The translations under genes were made by a program, and so were the position numbers. The notes under the pieces are model-generated. The model did no database searches. It saw nothing but the letters and a program-made list of their open reading frames with translations, and was not told the origin of the DNA. Below are positions 21,150 to 33,144 of a stretch of 64,000 nt of DNA, one piece after another. Every line of letters starts with the position of its first letter. Within the stretch, counting starts at the first letter, position 1. The DNA comes from Hesseltinella vesiculosa (lineage: Eukaryota > Mucoromycota > Mucoromycetes > Mucorales > Cunninghamellaceae), in the NCBI GenBank assembly GCA_002104935.1, contig MCGT01000025.1, positions 248,001 to 312,000 of the forward strand, given 5' to 3'.

Positions 21150-22646
21150 TTATTCATCGTCGGGTTTCCTAAAATCACGTTGGCAGAGAGGGCCTATAAA
21201 GAAAATAGGGGCTGAGTCATAGCCTGATATCGGCGCGTATACCTACACTTGTAATTCAATGCCAGCCATTCATGCAGACAATCTCGATGGAAATGATGGT
21301 TACACCTATTTTCAAAGGACAAGTGAGATCAACTTTGCTTAGGATTTTTTGTTCTCAAAAGGGGAGTGGTTACCGGAGTTGGCAGATAAGCTCATCGGTT
21401 TCATAGTCACAAAGACATATGGTGCAGACGGCGTCGACGGGATCAAACCGGATGATGTCTAGCGCAGCCAAGTTGTTTTCATCGCCAACTTGGGCTTTAT
21501 TGCGATTGCGTCCAAATGTCCATTTGATGGCAATACGTTCAATCCAATTGCGGTGTCGCTGGATTGGTACACTTGCGACTGACGGAGTTTGCTTGTTGGA
21601 GACGCCGTCGTTCGAAACAGCATGGTCGATATCAGGAGGTGCTTGGAAGCGGTAGGTCGATACCTTGTCTATATCGCTTTTGCTGGCGCCAATCATGCCT
21701 GTTGTATAGTCCACATGCGCAGCGCGTAAAAATACTAGCAAAAATGTTTAAAAAAAAAAAAAAGGTGGTGGTCGTTTCAAAGTTACTCAAGAGGCAGGGC
21801 AAGCAAAAGATGGCGGCAGTGCAGATCAGTAGCGGAATCAAGATCAGGAAATAGCCAAGCAGGATCCAAGCAAGTGTGGTATAAAACAAATGACTGGCAT
21901 TTGAATGGCATTGGTAAGACGCAGTAAACAGGAAGTAATTCCCGACAATGAACCACAGAATGGACAGGACATCAAGCAACGATTTAAGTCTATGAAAAAA
22001 AAAAAGACATGAGACTCTCTCTCTCTCTCTCTCTCTCTCTCAGCGCTTTAAGCACCTGTCTATCCAGTAGTTGAGTATGTGCGAAAAGGGACGAAGCGGG
22101 CGGTTTGGCGAGGTTTGAGGAGAGCTGGCGCTGGGTATCTGCAAGGAGGAGACGGATGGCGAGGTGGATGTGGACGGCTCGACAGGTGAATCTGGGATAG
22201 CGGTGGTGGCAGGAGCTGGAGGAGAAAGCTGCGGTTGCTGGCGGTTGCGGTAGCCAGTAGGTCGTAAATACTGGTAGAGCATGAGGGGGAGTGCTATGCT
22301 TAGTCGGATCACAAACACAATCAAATAGACGTTCAGAGGCTTGTCACATGATTCTTGACGTCCAATAATAAGCATAGCGATGGTGATGATAATCTAAAGC
22401 AAGGCCGGAAGTCAGTAAAAAAACGACTTGGCCCTTGGTCTTCCACGTTTTTCCCCATTTTACCTGTATCAGACTGACAGTAAAGACGGTGCTGATGAGG
22501 ATTTTGCTGGTGCGAGAGATACGGTTCCAAGCATGGCCAATGTACTGTAACCAATGAGTTCGAACGGTGTGGGATGGGTGGGGAATGGTGGAGTCAGGCT
22601 GAGAGAGATGGGACGAAATGGCGGGCGTGTCTGTTGTGGACTCCAT
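21150..22646 (-). CDS. Multi-pass membrane RING-H2 E3 ubiquitin ligase
   Basis: Six exons from ATG 22646 (MESTTDTPAISSHLSQPD) to TAA 21150-21152. Hydrophobic helices lie at IIITIAMLIIG, NVYLIVFVIRLSIALPLMLY, SILWFIVGNYFLF and AWILLGYFLILIPLLICTA, with a Pro/Ser-rich loop between the second and third. The C-terminus is a RING-H2 finger split over three exons: VCTICLCDYETDELICQL, then CNHHFHRDCLHEWLALNYK, then CPLCQRDF. All eight zinc ligands (C-C-C-H-H-C-C-C) are present. The finger presumably faces the cytosol and ubiquitinates membrane or cytosolic substrates. The intron after WIDR begins close to a (GA)n microsatellite. Confidence 0.87.
22015..22041. repeat. (CT)n/(GA)n microsatellite inside an intron
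   Basis: About 13 CT dinucleotides in the RING-H2 gene intron, close to the donor (GA on the transcribed strand). Confidence 0.9.
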
Positions 22647-23179
22647 CAGTAATTCACAGTGAGTTGGTCATGTAATTCATTGAAAAGGAAAGAAAAAGAA
22701 AAAAAGCCAAACATTTTGATCACGAGACGCAGAAGCTTGCCAAAGCTGCAAAGCGGCACATGAAACACGCTTGTTCTTTTTTTTTTGTTCACAAACACAA
22801 TGGCTGAATGGCCACGTGGTGCTTTGGGGTGCAGCCAATCAAAATGGTGCTACTGGGTCATTGTTGACCCACTTTGCCGATGCATGTGCCGAGCCATGAA
22901 TCTCAAAGCGTGTGAAACCATTGGCTCACGTAATCTCCCCAAGGGCTGACAGAAAAATGAACAAAGACGCTCAATTGAAAGGAAAATTTTCCAAATAGAG
23001 TAAACAGAGGTGATTGGTGCATTTTGTGCTGGAAAGGGGGAGGGGGTCCACCGTCTGCAACAAATTTTTTTTTCCAGGCTCATTTTTTGTCTCCCTTTTT
23101 TTCTTCTTCTTTCAAACCAAATCACTCGTTTTTTTCTTCTTCTTTCCATTTCCATTATCTATTCGCTCACAGCTTTTGA
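22647..23179. promoter_or_regulatory. Divergent promoter region, RING-H2 gene and protein kinase gene
   Basis: About 530 bp between the divergent starts at 22646 and 23180. The part next to the kinase is a T/C-rich tract (23070-23150), as seen upstream of other genes in this window. No defined factor site recognised. Confidence 0.4.
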
Positions 23180-24955
23180 ATGGTAAGGCATTGTTACAGT
23201 GAACAAGAAAGTAGATCCAAAAAAGAAAAGAGCGGGTGACTTGGTAGGAAACCATGAAAGATCGACCCATATTTTTGGTGTTTATTTAGGACGCAACCAA
23301 AAGCAACCTTGGTCATCGACGTCAAGCTTCGGTTGGACTTGGGATAATTACCAACAACTTGGAATCAAAGCCATCGGTCACCAAGAATGCCCTCTTCTTT
23401 GACAGCCCAGACATCACGACGCCAAGACCTCCTCCTTTGATTGTACCGGCAAAGGCGCAGCCTACAGACATCTCGTTGGACCATGCCAAGCACCTTCACC
23501 ACCCTCGTATAATGGCTGCCCTGCACAGGGCTCGGTCTTATCGCACACCTCCTTCTGCCTCTTCTTCCGATGACGACGACCAGATCATGGCCTTGCCCAG
23601 CCCTTTACCCACCCATGACTCCTATCACCCGCATCATCACCACCACCAGCCTCCCCATCAAAAGCTGCCCAGCCCAATTCCGTCCATACAACCTGAACCA
23701 ACCTCTCCCGTCACCCCACCACTGCCTCCTGCTCTCTTGCCTGGATCAGCGTCCATCCCTATCATTGCCATCTCACCCTCCATCCCTCACCACCATGACG
23801 ATATTATACCCCAGCTCGCCGACCATCCCATGTTGGGCGACATGGACGACGTGCAACTCCTCCATCAACATTCCTCCCACGACGATCCTGTCGATCAGCC
23901 GTCGCCTGCATCCTCCTCGTCCACCTCTTCCTTGGTGTTTCACCATCTGCATTCGCCTCCCAACCAAACGCCCACCCGCCCTGCAGCCGCCATGGTCCGT
24001 GAAGCCTCCCGCCCCTTACACTTGCCGCCCTCCATCACTGACGACGATGAGGACCTTGTTAACAAGCAGCTGGGTGATTTTTATATTCGGCGACTCTTGG
24101 GCATGGGTGCCTTTTCCAAAGTGTATTTGGCCGAACGTCCTACCCCTCAAGGCGACATTGAAAACTTTGCTATCAAAACGATTAACAAGTTTGGCATGTA
24201 CAAGGATCCTCGCATTCTTGCCAGCATAGAACGTGAAGTTGGCGTTCTCAAGGTAAATACGCAAACCCGCCCCACCTCATCTCATCCCTTCTTTGCAGTT
24301 TATCGATCATCCTAACATTGTGCATATCGAGGCCACCATGGAAACCGAACATAGCTTATGCATTGTGCTTGAATATGCCCAAGGGGTGGAGTTATTTGAT
24401 TTTGTGCAAAAGCTCCATACCAGTGGCACACCTTTGGACGAAGTCTTGATCCGAAAGATCTTTTTGCAATTGATCCATGTGGTGCAATGGATGCACCGGC
24501 ACAACATTGTCCATCGCGACCTCAAACCCGAAAACATCCTGATCCACATGGACGACCATCACCAACCGCATCTCAAGATCACCGACTTTGGCCTCGCCCG
24601 TGTCATCGACCCTCACTCCCCGATCCTACATACCCGCTGTGGCAGCGAAGAATATGCCGCGCCCGAAATCGTGCAAAGCAAGGGCTATGATGGCCGTCAG
24701 ACCGATACCTGGGCCTTGGGTGTCATCCTCTATGCGCTCTTGACCGGTCATCTCCCCTTCAGCTACGACGCTACCCGTGGTGAACGCGTCACTCAGCTCT
24801 TTTACCGCATTGTCCGTTCCCAAGTGAAATGGCCCAAGGACTGGGACTTGGCCTACCTTTCCGACGCACGACAGCTTGTTGAAAAGATCCTCGTTCGACA
24901 GCCTGAGCTACGCATCTCCCTGGATGAAATGGAACAACTGGATTGGTTCTCATGA
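23180..24955 (+). CDS. Serine/threonine protein kinase with long disordered N-terminus
   Basis: The start appears to be an exon holding only ATG (23180-23182), followed by a GTAAGG intron. Exon 2 begins at 23290 and reads DATKSNLGHRRQASVGLG, which includes an RRQAS basophilic phosphorylation-type site. A His/Pro/Ser-rich region of about 200 residues precedes the kinase domain: glycine loop LGMGAFSKVYLAE, ATP-binding Lys in FAIKTI, then after an intron near 24253-24298 the catalytic loop VHRDLKPENIL, ITDFGLAR, and CGSEEYAAPEI. The domain ends near the C-terminus (ISLDEMEQLDWFS). All catalytic residues are present, so it should be active. It looks CAMK-like and fungal-specific; I could not assign an orthologue. 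Confidence 0.88.
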
Positions 24956-25160
24956 CATCCATTCACTTGACTCTTCCTCACCAATTTATTCTTGCATTTC
25001 CTATTTCCCCGTTTTTTTTTAGACCCCTGGAAAAAAAAATAAACGTCGTCTTATTTTTCTTCGAAGGATGACAATTAACTGCAGAGGATGACAAATGCAA
25101 AAAAAAGGCGTGCTTTCTGGAAATCCCTATTTTTGCTGAGAATGGCGACATCGGCATAAT

Positions 25161-25168
25161 TATAAAAA
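25161..25168 (+). promoter_or_regulatory. TATA-box-like element of the first GST gene
   Basis: tataaaaa lies about 70 bp upstream of the ATG at 25233, followed by a T/C-rich tract. A TATA-type promoter fits an inducible stress gene; this is inference from position. Confidence 0.4.
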
Positions 25169-25232
25169 CCCGCCATTTTTTCTTTTTCTTTTTTTCTTCT
25201 TCTTACTTTCAAACTCTTTCACAAAAAATAAC

Positions 25233-26139
25233 ATGTCTCCAAGCAGTATGGCATTTGAAAACTTTGTGGCGCCATGCTAATGTCTTTCTTCCTTTAGAAC
25301 TCACTCTCTACAACGCCAAGATCTGTCCTTATGCCCAACGTGCTGTGATTACGTTGAAAGAAGTGGGTGCAGAATATGAGCAAGTGGAAATCGACTTGTT
25401 AAACAAACCTGAGTGGTCCGTTATCAGTCATACGAGGCACGGCAGTCAATGACTCATCAGGTCTGGCTTTTTTTTTTTTACTGACAGGTATACAAAGGAT
25501 ATTTATCCAGAAGGCAAGGTGCCTTTACTTGACGTGGATGGCACTCGTATTCCCGAGTCTCTGGTCATTGTGGAACTGGTGAACAATCTGTTCAAGGCAA
25601 AGTAAGTTGGTCTCCATACGTGGGTAAACAATCGGCCATTGAACCTTTTTTTTCTTTTGGTGCTAGGCTTTTCCCCGAAGATCCTATCAAGCGTGCGCAA
25701 ATCCAAGTGGCCATTGAATTGTTTGCTGTGGGGTCTTTGTCTTTCCAAGTACTCCGTGATGGTATTTCTCATGAAGAATATATTCAAAAGGCAGAAGCTG
25801 CTCTGGAACGCGTATGTGGTGAAAATAAAATTGACCGAGGGCAAGCGCTGATTTCTTATTTTATTTTAGCTGAACGGTTTCCTGCTGGAGCAGGCTGCCA
25901 GCGGTCCTTATTTCCTCGGTGAAGAATACTCGTTTGCTGATATTGCGTTTGCTCCCATTGTTGCCCGCTTCTTGGTATTCAACAAATCATTTATCAATGG
26001 CTATGCCCCTGCTGCTGTGCAAAACAGCACTCGTCTGAATGAATTCTTCCAAGGCATCCTTTCCCGCCCCTCCTTTAAGGAATCCTACATTGGTGACGAA
26101 GAATACGCCGCCTTTGTTCGCAAGAGATTCAACCTCTAA
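25233..26139 (+). CDS. Glutathione S-transferase, omega-like (tandem copy 1)
   Basis: Five exons. The first is only 13 nt (25233-25245, MSPS plus one base). It is followed at 25298 by LTLYNAKICPYAQRAVITLK, the thioredoxin-fold N-terminus with a CPYAQR active-site motif typical of Cys-type (omega-like) GSTs. Then come YTKDIYPEGKVPLLDVDG and RIPESLVIVELV (the cis-Pro and glutathione gamma-glutamyl-binding ES pair). The helical C-terminal domain has GPYFLGEEYSFADIAFAP, the conserved N-capping box. It ends FVRKRFNL. One donor is non-canonical in context (GAGTG|GTCCGT). A cytosolic glutathione-dependent thiol transfer or detoxification role is inferred from the family. Confidence 0.9.
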
Positions 26140-26351
26140 GCAAACCATGTCATTCTCTATTGAAAAAAAAAATAAACATGAAAAAAAAAAGAACACAGAG
26201 AACCTGAATAATCTCGGGCGCAATGCCGGGATGACAAATCAAGCCCCATGCTGAAAAATCCAGGCAGCCTTATCGCGCTCATTTTAAAAAAGGCAACTTT
26301 CAGCTCGCTTTTTTTTTTTTTTCCTTGTTTCGAATTATCTTCATTTTGTCA

Positions 26352-27284
26352 ATGATGCCACAAAGTAAGCTGTCACTTTTATTTATGATTGCGCTCTTTT
26401 TGCTAGTCTCTGTACTCACGCGATCTATTTAGAGCTAGTCTTGTACAATTATAAACAATCTCCTTATTCACATCGGGCCCTGCTTGCTCTGGAAGCTTTG
26501 GGTGCCACCTATGAAAACATCAACGTCGATATTTGGGACAAACCTGAATGGTAGCCATCTTTGCCTAGAAAAAAAGCCCTCCTCACCACTTCCCCCCCTA
26601 GGTTTGCCAAAGATATTTATCCTGAGGGCAAGGTGCCTGTGTTGGCGGTGGATGGTGTGCATGTGCCGGAATCCTTGGTCATTGTCGAACTGGTAGATCG
26701 TCTGTCTGGCGGAAAGTATGAATCTGCCATGTTGCTATGCTTGATGATGCTCAATTTTCTTATTTATTGATCGCATGAGTTAGCTTAGTGCCTGCAGACC
26801 CAATCAAGTTGGCCCAAAGTCGAGTGGCCATTGAATTTTTTGGCCCCATTCCTCGTTTATGCATGCAATTGGGCACAAAGCAGATCACTGCTGCCGAGTT
26901 TTTCGAGCAGTCTGAAACTGGCTTTGAGAGGGTAAACCCTCTTTTGATGACTACCTTTTCTGACGAGTTTTTTTTTTTTTTTTTTTTTTCTCACAGTTGC
27001 ATGAGCTTCTGCTGGAACAGGCAGAAAATGGACCTTATTTCCTGGGCGACCAATATTCGCTGGCCGATATAGCCATTGCTCCCTTGCTAGCCCGTTACCT
27101 GGCTTTTTGCAAATTCATTCTGCAAGGCTATTCACCTGCCTCCATTTCCAAACACCCTCGGCTGCAGCAGTTCGTCGACGGCAATCTCGCTCACCCCGCC
27201 TTTCAAAAGACCTACATTGGCGATGCTGCCTATGCTGAATACCTTCAAATGGTATCCGCCAAAATGGCTGCCGGGCCAAAATAA
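26352..27284 (+). CDS. Glutathione S-transferase-like protein (tandem copy 2, no active-site Cys)
   Basis: Same five-exon plan as its upstream neighbour, including a 13-nt first exon (26352-26364, MMPQ plus one base) and introns at the same places. Exon 2 reads LVLYNYKQSPYSHRALLALE: where copy 1 has CPY this copy has SPY, so the catalytic Cys is replaced by Ser. FAKDIYPEGKVPVLAVDG, VPESLVIVELVDRL and GPYFLGDQYSLADIAIAP keep the glutathione site and fold. The acceptor before LVPADPIK is an internal TTAG (N-L-V-P frame) rather than the later one. The pair is a tandem duplication; copy 2 may have shifted from thiol transfer to conventional GST chemistry. Confidence 0.88.
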
Positions 27285-29246
27285 AAGCACCCTTTTACCT
27301 AACCAAAACCGCCGGTGGGTTCGAATTAGCTGTCATTCGCATTCACGTACAGTAAAAGTGAGCCCACGCTTGGCCTGTGTCTTTTTCTTTCTAATGTCTT
27401 GTCGAGCAATGGGCCGAAAAAATGACTGGCATGAAATTTTTTTTCTTTGTGAGGCGTTGCCTGGCAGACATTAAAATGCCGCCGTCAGTGGCTCCCCACT
27501 GGCAAGTTTCGACACCGTGCCAAAATCATCTTCCACCAGGTCAAGGGCGGGTCCGCTTTTGATTCAAGAGGCCGACGAGGAAATCTGAATGCCGTCCATG
27601 CCATGCTATCACGAGACATGTCTTTTCTGCATAAAGCCTTTTACCTCGACCGTTGCACTGGCTCTCAGCTTTAGTCAAAAGAGCAAAGCTTTCAGATGAT
27701 CCTGGGCACAGGAAAGAAGCGGTGGATGAGACAACGACGGGGTTTGGCGGCTCTTGGCAACTGCATGTCCTTTTCTCTTTTATTTTAGCCCACGGCTCGG
27801 TGCCGCACAAAATACAATAGCTCTTGGCCAGATTAAAATAAGCAGGCGCCCTAGGTGCTCTTAAAAGGGTTAGTCTCACTCATTACTTCACAGGAACCCG
27901 TCAAAATGCAAAGCTGTTTGTTCGATTTATCCTAAAAATAAAAAAATGGCAAGATCCTCTGTGAAACATCCAGTTCCATCGCGCCTCTCGTAACAGAGTT
28001 CCAGTGCCACGCGGTTGGAAAACTATGCAGAGATAAGCTGCTGCTGCTGCTGCTGGATAGGACAGAGGAGGCACTTTCAAAAGTTCCTTTTCTTCTTTGA
28101 GATCAGCCTGTCATAACATTATATCCTATTCTACACAGAGCCGACTCAGGCATCCATCTACAAGCTTCATGTTACTGACAGCTCCCAACAGGCCAAACGT
28201 GCGCATTTTCCCGCCACACCTACCCTATTTGGCACATCCATTAGATGGGCAGCGCCAGAGCCGCCTGTCTGTTTCACAGCGTTCCTTTTTTACCATTTTT
28301 CCGCCGAGGGTTCTTTTGCCAAGTCAACGGCAGTCTCTACCATCATGTGCTTCCATCCTTCACAAAATGGATTCACTTTTTCATTAATGCAAATGGGGGG
28401 AGGAGGTTTTTTTTTTTTTTTTTTGCATGTAAGGTCTTTAACATGACGACCCGGTCAATGAAAAAAACAGACATGCTCTTGACGCACACCTTCATCTTAT
28501 TTTTCTCTAATGTGCCTTTCCCACTAGCTTGCAGATCCGCTTTGTTTACAATACCGTTGCTATTTTGTCTATGCATCCAAAGGTGACGAGACAAATGCAT
28601 TCTTGTAGGAGTGCTGGCAGCGGAGAGAAGGCAGCGTTCACTAAAAACAAGATTAGCTGCCACTTGTTTCAGACCGAGGCAGACAAAGGTGAAGCTCGAA
28701 AATAATGTCAAATGGAAAATAGCCTGATCCAGATTCTTAAAATACCTTTTGTCTACTTTGACCGAGTTGGTGCGGAGGTGACACAGGCCGCCAAGGCTGG
28801 CTGCTTTCTTCTTGGGTGCCTCTAGTATTTTTGGTTTTTGATGACACACATGACCAGCACCAAAACAATCGGACCACCGTCTTGCCCAAAAGCGCTCCCC
28901 CGTGAGCTGAGGATGGTAAAAAATAGCAACCAAGCTTGGCACGGGAAAACGGTGCGAAGCAGAGGCCGTCCTGAGCCCGATCCGAGGGGCATCTTGGCAA
29001 TAGAAAGCCATGTTTTCCTACACTTTGAATAGACAGCCAATGACTTTTTACCATTGATCATCCTTATTTTTTCGTTGGACACCCTGGGTTTTCCAAAAAC
29101 AGATTAGACTGGATGCGCCATCTGACTTTTTCTCCCCCTGATCATGCAGCTTTAAAAAAGGTCGCCATTTTTCATTTCCTCGACTCCCTTTTTTTTTTGT
29201 TAGACAACTCGACTCTTTTTAGAAAAAAAACCATCATCTTCACACC
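27285..29246. other. 2-kb gene-free stretch
   Basis: No spliced gene could be built on either strand. It contains a (TGC)4-5 run near 28040 and T runs. A minus-strand open frame (28373-29011) is compositionally non-coding. The last 150 bp, T-rich, should be the SUR7-like promoter. Confidence 0.4.
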
Positions 29247-29870
29247 ATGGCAGTTTTTGCTTCTCTAGCCACTTTTACGACATTTGCGGCTCTGATCTTA
29301 CAAATGTTTACCTTGATTGGGAACACGTACAACAAACCATTCCTGCGAGACCTGTTTCTTGCTCGGTTGTATGATGGCAGTGATTTTGTGGATTTCGGGC
29401 TTTGGAATTATTGCAGTGGCTCGGGGTCGACGGTGTACATGTGCTCGACACCTCAGGCTGGCTATGCCTGGACCAATAATCCCTTGGTGCAAGGCTTAAC
29501 CGACAACCTGGCTGGGCAAGACAAATTGTTTCTGGCCAACTTTGTGTTGTATTGGATTGCTTTTGGTCTGACCCTGTTTGCTCTCCTGATCACCTTGATG
29601 TCGCACTTTCAACGAAGCAGCGATGTCTGCGCTTCTTTGGCATGTTTCCTGGCTTTTGTCGTCATGCTCACAGTGTTTGTGATCCTGGTTGTCATCTCGC
29701 TCAAGGGCCTGAATGCTGCTCGAAGTGAAAACAGTGATATCTCGGGCTATCTCGGCCCTTCTGTGTGGATGTCACTGGGAGCCATGGTCGGGCTTTTCTT
29801 CTCTTCCATCTGGTACTGTATCAGTTGCTGCTTTGGCTCTGGACGGGTCCGCGCGGCCAACAAGGCATAA
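29247..29870 (+). CDS. SUR7/PalI-family four-TM plasma-membrane protein
   Basis: Intronless 207-residue protein. It has an N-terminal hydrophobic segment (FTTFAALILQMFTLIG), then an extracellular loop with the claudin-like W-x-x-C...C pattern (LWNYCSGSGSTVYMCSTP). Three further membrane helices follow: FVLYWIAFGLTLFALLITLM, LAFVVMLTVFVILVVISL and VWMSLGAMVGLFFSSIWY. It ends in a short basic tail (GRVRAANKA). This is the topology of fungal SUR7/PalI proteins, found in eisosome-type membrane domains or pH sensing. Which branch it belongs to is not decided by eye. Confidence 0.8.
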   Translation: MAVFASLATFTTFAALILQMFTLIGNTYNKPFLRDLFLARLYDGSDFVDFGLWNYCSGSGSTVYMCSTPQAGYAWTNNPLVQGLTDNLAGQDKLFLANFVLYWIAFGLTLFALLITLMSHFQRSSDVCASLACFLAFVVMLTVFVILVVISLKGLNAARSENSDISGYLGPSVWMSLGAMVGLFFSSIWYCISCCFGSGRVRAANKA

Positions 29871-30460
29871 ACAACACCTTGCCTCAGCTATTCCCTACGC
29901 CATCCTTAATATCGTATTGTAGCTTTATACCTTACTCATTTTTATGTATGTGTTATGTTCTTGAGAAAAATAAATACTTCTCAATCCAGCCATTTTTTCT
30001 GGTTTTTTTTTCATAATGATCACTTGACGCTGGTTTTGCATTGTCCTTGTCTCCCTATTCCTTATTGTTTTCCATTAGAGTTTGGAACCTTTCGTGCAAT
30101 AAAGTTTGGAACTGACGCTTGACTGTCACTCCGTGTCACTTTTTTTCCCACTTTCCCCACACCGAAAAAGGAGCGTCAGAGCTCTTGAAGCAGCTGAACG
30201 AAGCAGCAGGGTCACACACAGCTTCCTATTTTCTGCCTTCATCTTTTCAGATGATCGATGGAGGATCATGCATCTACCGTTTGGGATAAGTCTGATTCTG
30301 GAAATCCAAATCAGTTGAGGAGGACACCGGATAGAGGAAAGATAGGCTTTGCCTTTTTAGAGATAGTTCTGGAAACGAAAAAGGAGAGCCGAGGGCAGGG
30401 AGAGATATATGATACAAATGCTGAAAGATGAGGATTAAATAAAACAAGAAAGGGGCGTAG
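29871..30460. other. Convergent 3' intergenic region
   Basis: About 590 bp between the SUR7-like stop and the deacetylase stop. A sequence close to a polyA signal (aaaaataaatac) lies near 29966. Nothing else recognised. Confidence 0.4.
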
Positions 30461-32019
30461 CTAGACCAATCCATTGACCAAGGCAATCTCTTCGCCAGCA
30501 ACAAACACACGCTTGACCCGAAGCTCGCCTGTCGAATCGTCCAAAAACACGAAATCGGCATCGGCATTCACGTTCAGGGTGCCTTTACGATCTTCGATGC
30601 CTAGCAGACGGGCAGGATGTAGTGTGGCAGCCTCGATAGCTTCGACCTGCGAACAGTTGGTGAATCGTTGGAAATTGCGCACACAGTCGTCAATCGTCAC
30701 GGTGCTACAAGGTAGAGAAAATAAGCACATGGGCCACCTTTTCGTCCTTTTTTAAAAGTCCCTTACCAACCTGCCAAGGTGGAGGTTCCTTTGACGTAAC
30801 AAGCACCGGATTCGTCCACTTCCACTTCCCGGCCGCCAAGCGTATATGTTCCTTTTGGCAAGCCCATCGCAGATAGAGCATCCTACCACGTGCAGAAAAA
30901 AAAATGAGCTCCCACGCTAGGACGGCCGAAAAGGAGATCCACTTACCGTCACCAAGACAGCACCGTTGGGGTGAGAGTAGTAGGCAATACGCACAGAGTT
31001 GGGATGCACGTGCACACCATCACAAATGATGCCGTAAAAGGGTCGAGGGTCAGGCTTGTTGCGGCTTGGTGAAGTTAACGAAGAAGCAGGGTGGCCAATT
31101 TGTGAGCTGGGAATAGGCAAGTCGGCAGCACCCAGGACGCCAACTAAACCAGGATCACGATGGTGGAACTGGAAAGAAAAGGTTAGAAGACGCGGCGCTA
31201 TAAAAAAAAAACTTACAGCTTGCATGGCATTAAAAAGGTGAGTGATACTTGTGGCACCTTGCTTGACGGCTTCTTCGGCTTGGGCGATGCGGCAAGCCGT
31301 GTGACCCATGGCGACAGTGATCCCTCGCTTGACAAGGTCAGGAATACAGTCAGCCACCCCATCGATTTCAGGGGCCACCGTCATGATGCTGATGGCCTTG
31401 CTACCCTTTTTCAATTCCGGACCATAAGCATCGTCGAAATCGCTGATGCCGTTCTTGGCATTTCGGAAAACTGTTTGATCATGAGCACCTTTCTTTTCCA
31501 CAGAGATAAACGGCCCTTCGATATGGGCGCCCAAGATTTCAGCTCCACCTTGAACGGATCCTTTGCGTTGATTGAGCAATGGCAGTACCTAAATAATACG
31601 AGCCATGGCAAGATAAGAAAAAAAAAATAAAAAAAAGGCTTGCTTTGAACCCGGCGGGTTTTTTCTACCTTTGAATAAACAGCTGGAGCTGAACTAACGA
31701 CCGTTGGGCAAAAGGCAGTGCACCCATACTGTAACAATCCCTTGGCCACAGTGTTAATATCTTGCTGGATCTTTTCCACCGAGCCTTCGTTATCTGCAAA
31801 ATCAATACCATAGCCACCATTGATTTGAGTATCAATGAAACCAGGGGCTACAATCAGACCCTTGGCATCGATGATTTCGTCAGCGTCTCGGTGAGCGTCA
31901 AAGAACAGGTTTTGAGGGTGAATGATCTTGCCATGCTGGAACCACAAGTATTCGTTCTCGACAATTTCATGGTTCAGTAAAAGGCGAGCATTGACAATCT
32001 TGTAAATTTTTTCACTCAT
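30461..32019 (-). CDS. N-acetylglucosamine-6-phosphate deacetylase
   Basis: Five exons from ATG 32019 ([18 protein letters not shown]) to TAG 30461-30463. The amidohydrolase TIM barrel shows [36 protein letters not shown] (metal-binding Glu), [16 protein letters not shown] and [13 protein letters not shown] (metal His). [18 protein letters not shown] (His/Asp) and the strand ending [13 protein letters not shown] supply the catalytic Asp. The C-terminus re-forms the small beta domain ([20 protein letters not shown]). It removes acetate from GlcNAc-6-P in the cytosol, feeding chitin-derived amino sugar into fructose-6-P (NagA/AMDHD2/yeast-type DAC1). Confidence 0.92.
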
Positions 32020-33144
32020 GGTTGTTTATGTGGTATAGATTTGAAGGAGAAAAATAAAATAAAATAAAAAAAGAAAGAAAAGAATTAAAATAGCAGCGGG
32101 GCCCTTTTTTTCGGTCATCTGAAAAAAAAAAAACGACGACTTACCTAATCGCAGGGTCCTGCGCAAGGAGCTGCCGTCATTGGTTGGTTTCCTTAGGTAA
32201 GCGAGCTCGATTTGAATCCATTTGCTCATTCAAAAGGAAAAACCTTTGAACGACTGCAAAAGCAACGGCTCGTTGCCATGCCCGCTTGCTCGCTCTTTAT
32301 TTTCCCGTAGCCTTTGTTTTTCCCAAGTTGCACCGCCTATCCTTTTCTTCCCCCCATGCACTCCCTGACCTCTGACCTCCACACAAGGCATCCGTTTTAA
32401 TTTTACTCAAAGCCGATGCATGGCACGCATGGTTAGGCGAGAACTAAGAAAAAAAAATGGACGCTAGGCCAAAAGTGGCAGTCACCGGATGGGCGAACGA
32501 CCATTGCGGGCGCTCCCCGCTTAATTTTATTTTCTTAGCGTCAATAAAACGACGTTTCAACTATTTTTTTTTTTTTTTTTTTGCTTTACATTTACTCTGC
32601 TTTTTCCACCATCCGTTTATACCGATCAAAGCAGACGCTGCCAATTGATTTTTTATTTGAAATCAACTTTTTCCATCTCTCTATGTCCATTTTCCCATGT
32701 CATATCGTACATCCTGCCATTGCCATTTTTGGCCCATCGTCCTTTTTTTTTTTTTTTTTTTGAAAAGTAGATGAACCGTGCCTGCTCGTCAGACTAGCCA
32801 GATCCCTTTCCATTTTTGATAGGTGCTGTGTGCAGTCCTGTTTTTCCTTTTTTTTTTTTTTTTTTCGTAGTCCACCGTGCTTGTTAAGAGGCAATCTTAT
32901 TCTGAAAGGGTGCTCAGTAGCCTGCCGTCAGCCGATGCTTGGAGATCGTGAGCGGATTGACAAAATGGCATGCGTCTTTCTGACTGGCTGTTGCGATTTT
33001 CGCAGGGAAAGGACGCTTTGGGAGTTTTTTTTGGATCCCCGCCACCAATTTCACGGTTGGCAAGGCCTTTTTCTTCGTCTTCCATCTGATTCCATCTCTC
33101 TCTTTTTTTATTTCTTTCTTCTGGCATTCCCGTGATTCTTTCCA
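32020..33144. promoter_or_regulatory. Divergent promoter region, deacetylase and SND1
   Basis: About 1.1 kb between divergent starts, with T18-20 runs at about 32563-32582, 32743-32761 and 32849-32866. No coding exon is convincing. A possible 5' UTR intron of the deacetylase (acttacctaat near 32140 on plus) is only a guess. Confidence 0.35.

Noticed and set aside
27316..27330. gggttcgaattagc as a possible tRNA T-loop
   Set aside because: No acceptor, D-arm or anticodon stem could be placed upstream.
28373..29011. 212-residue minus open frame
   Set aside because: Composition and lack of splice or start context suggest chance; the far end is poly-Lys/Phe from a T run.
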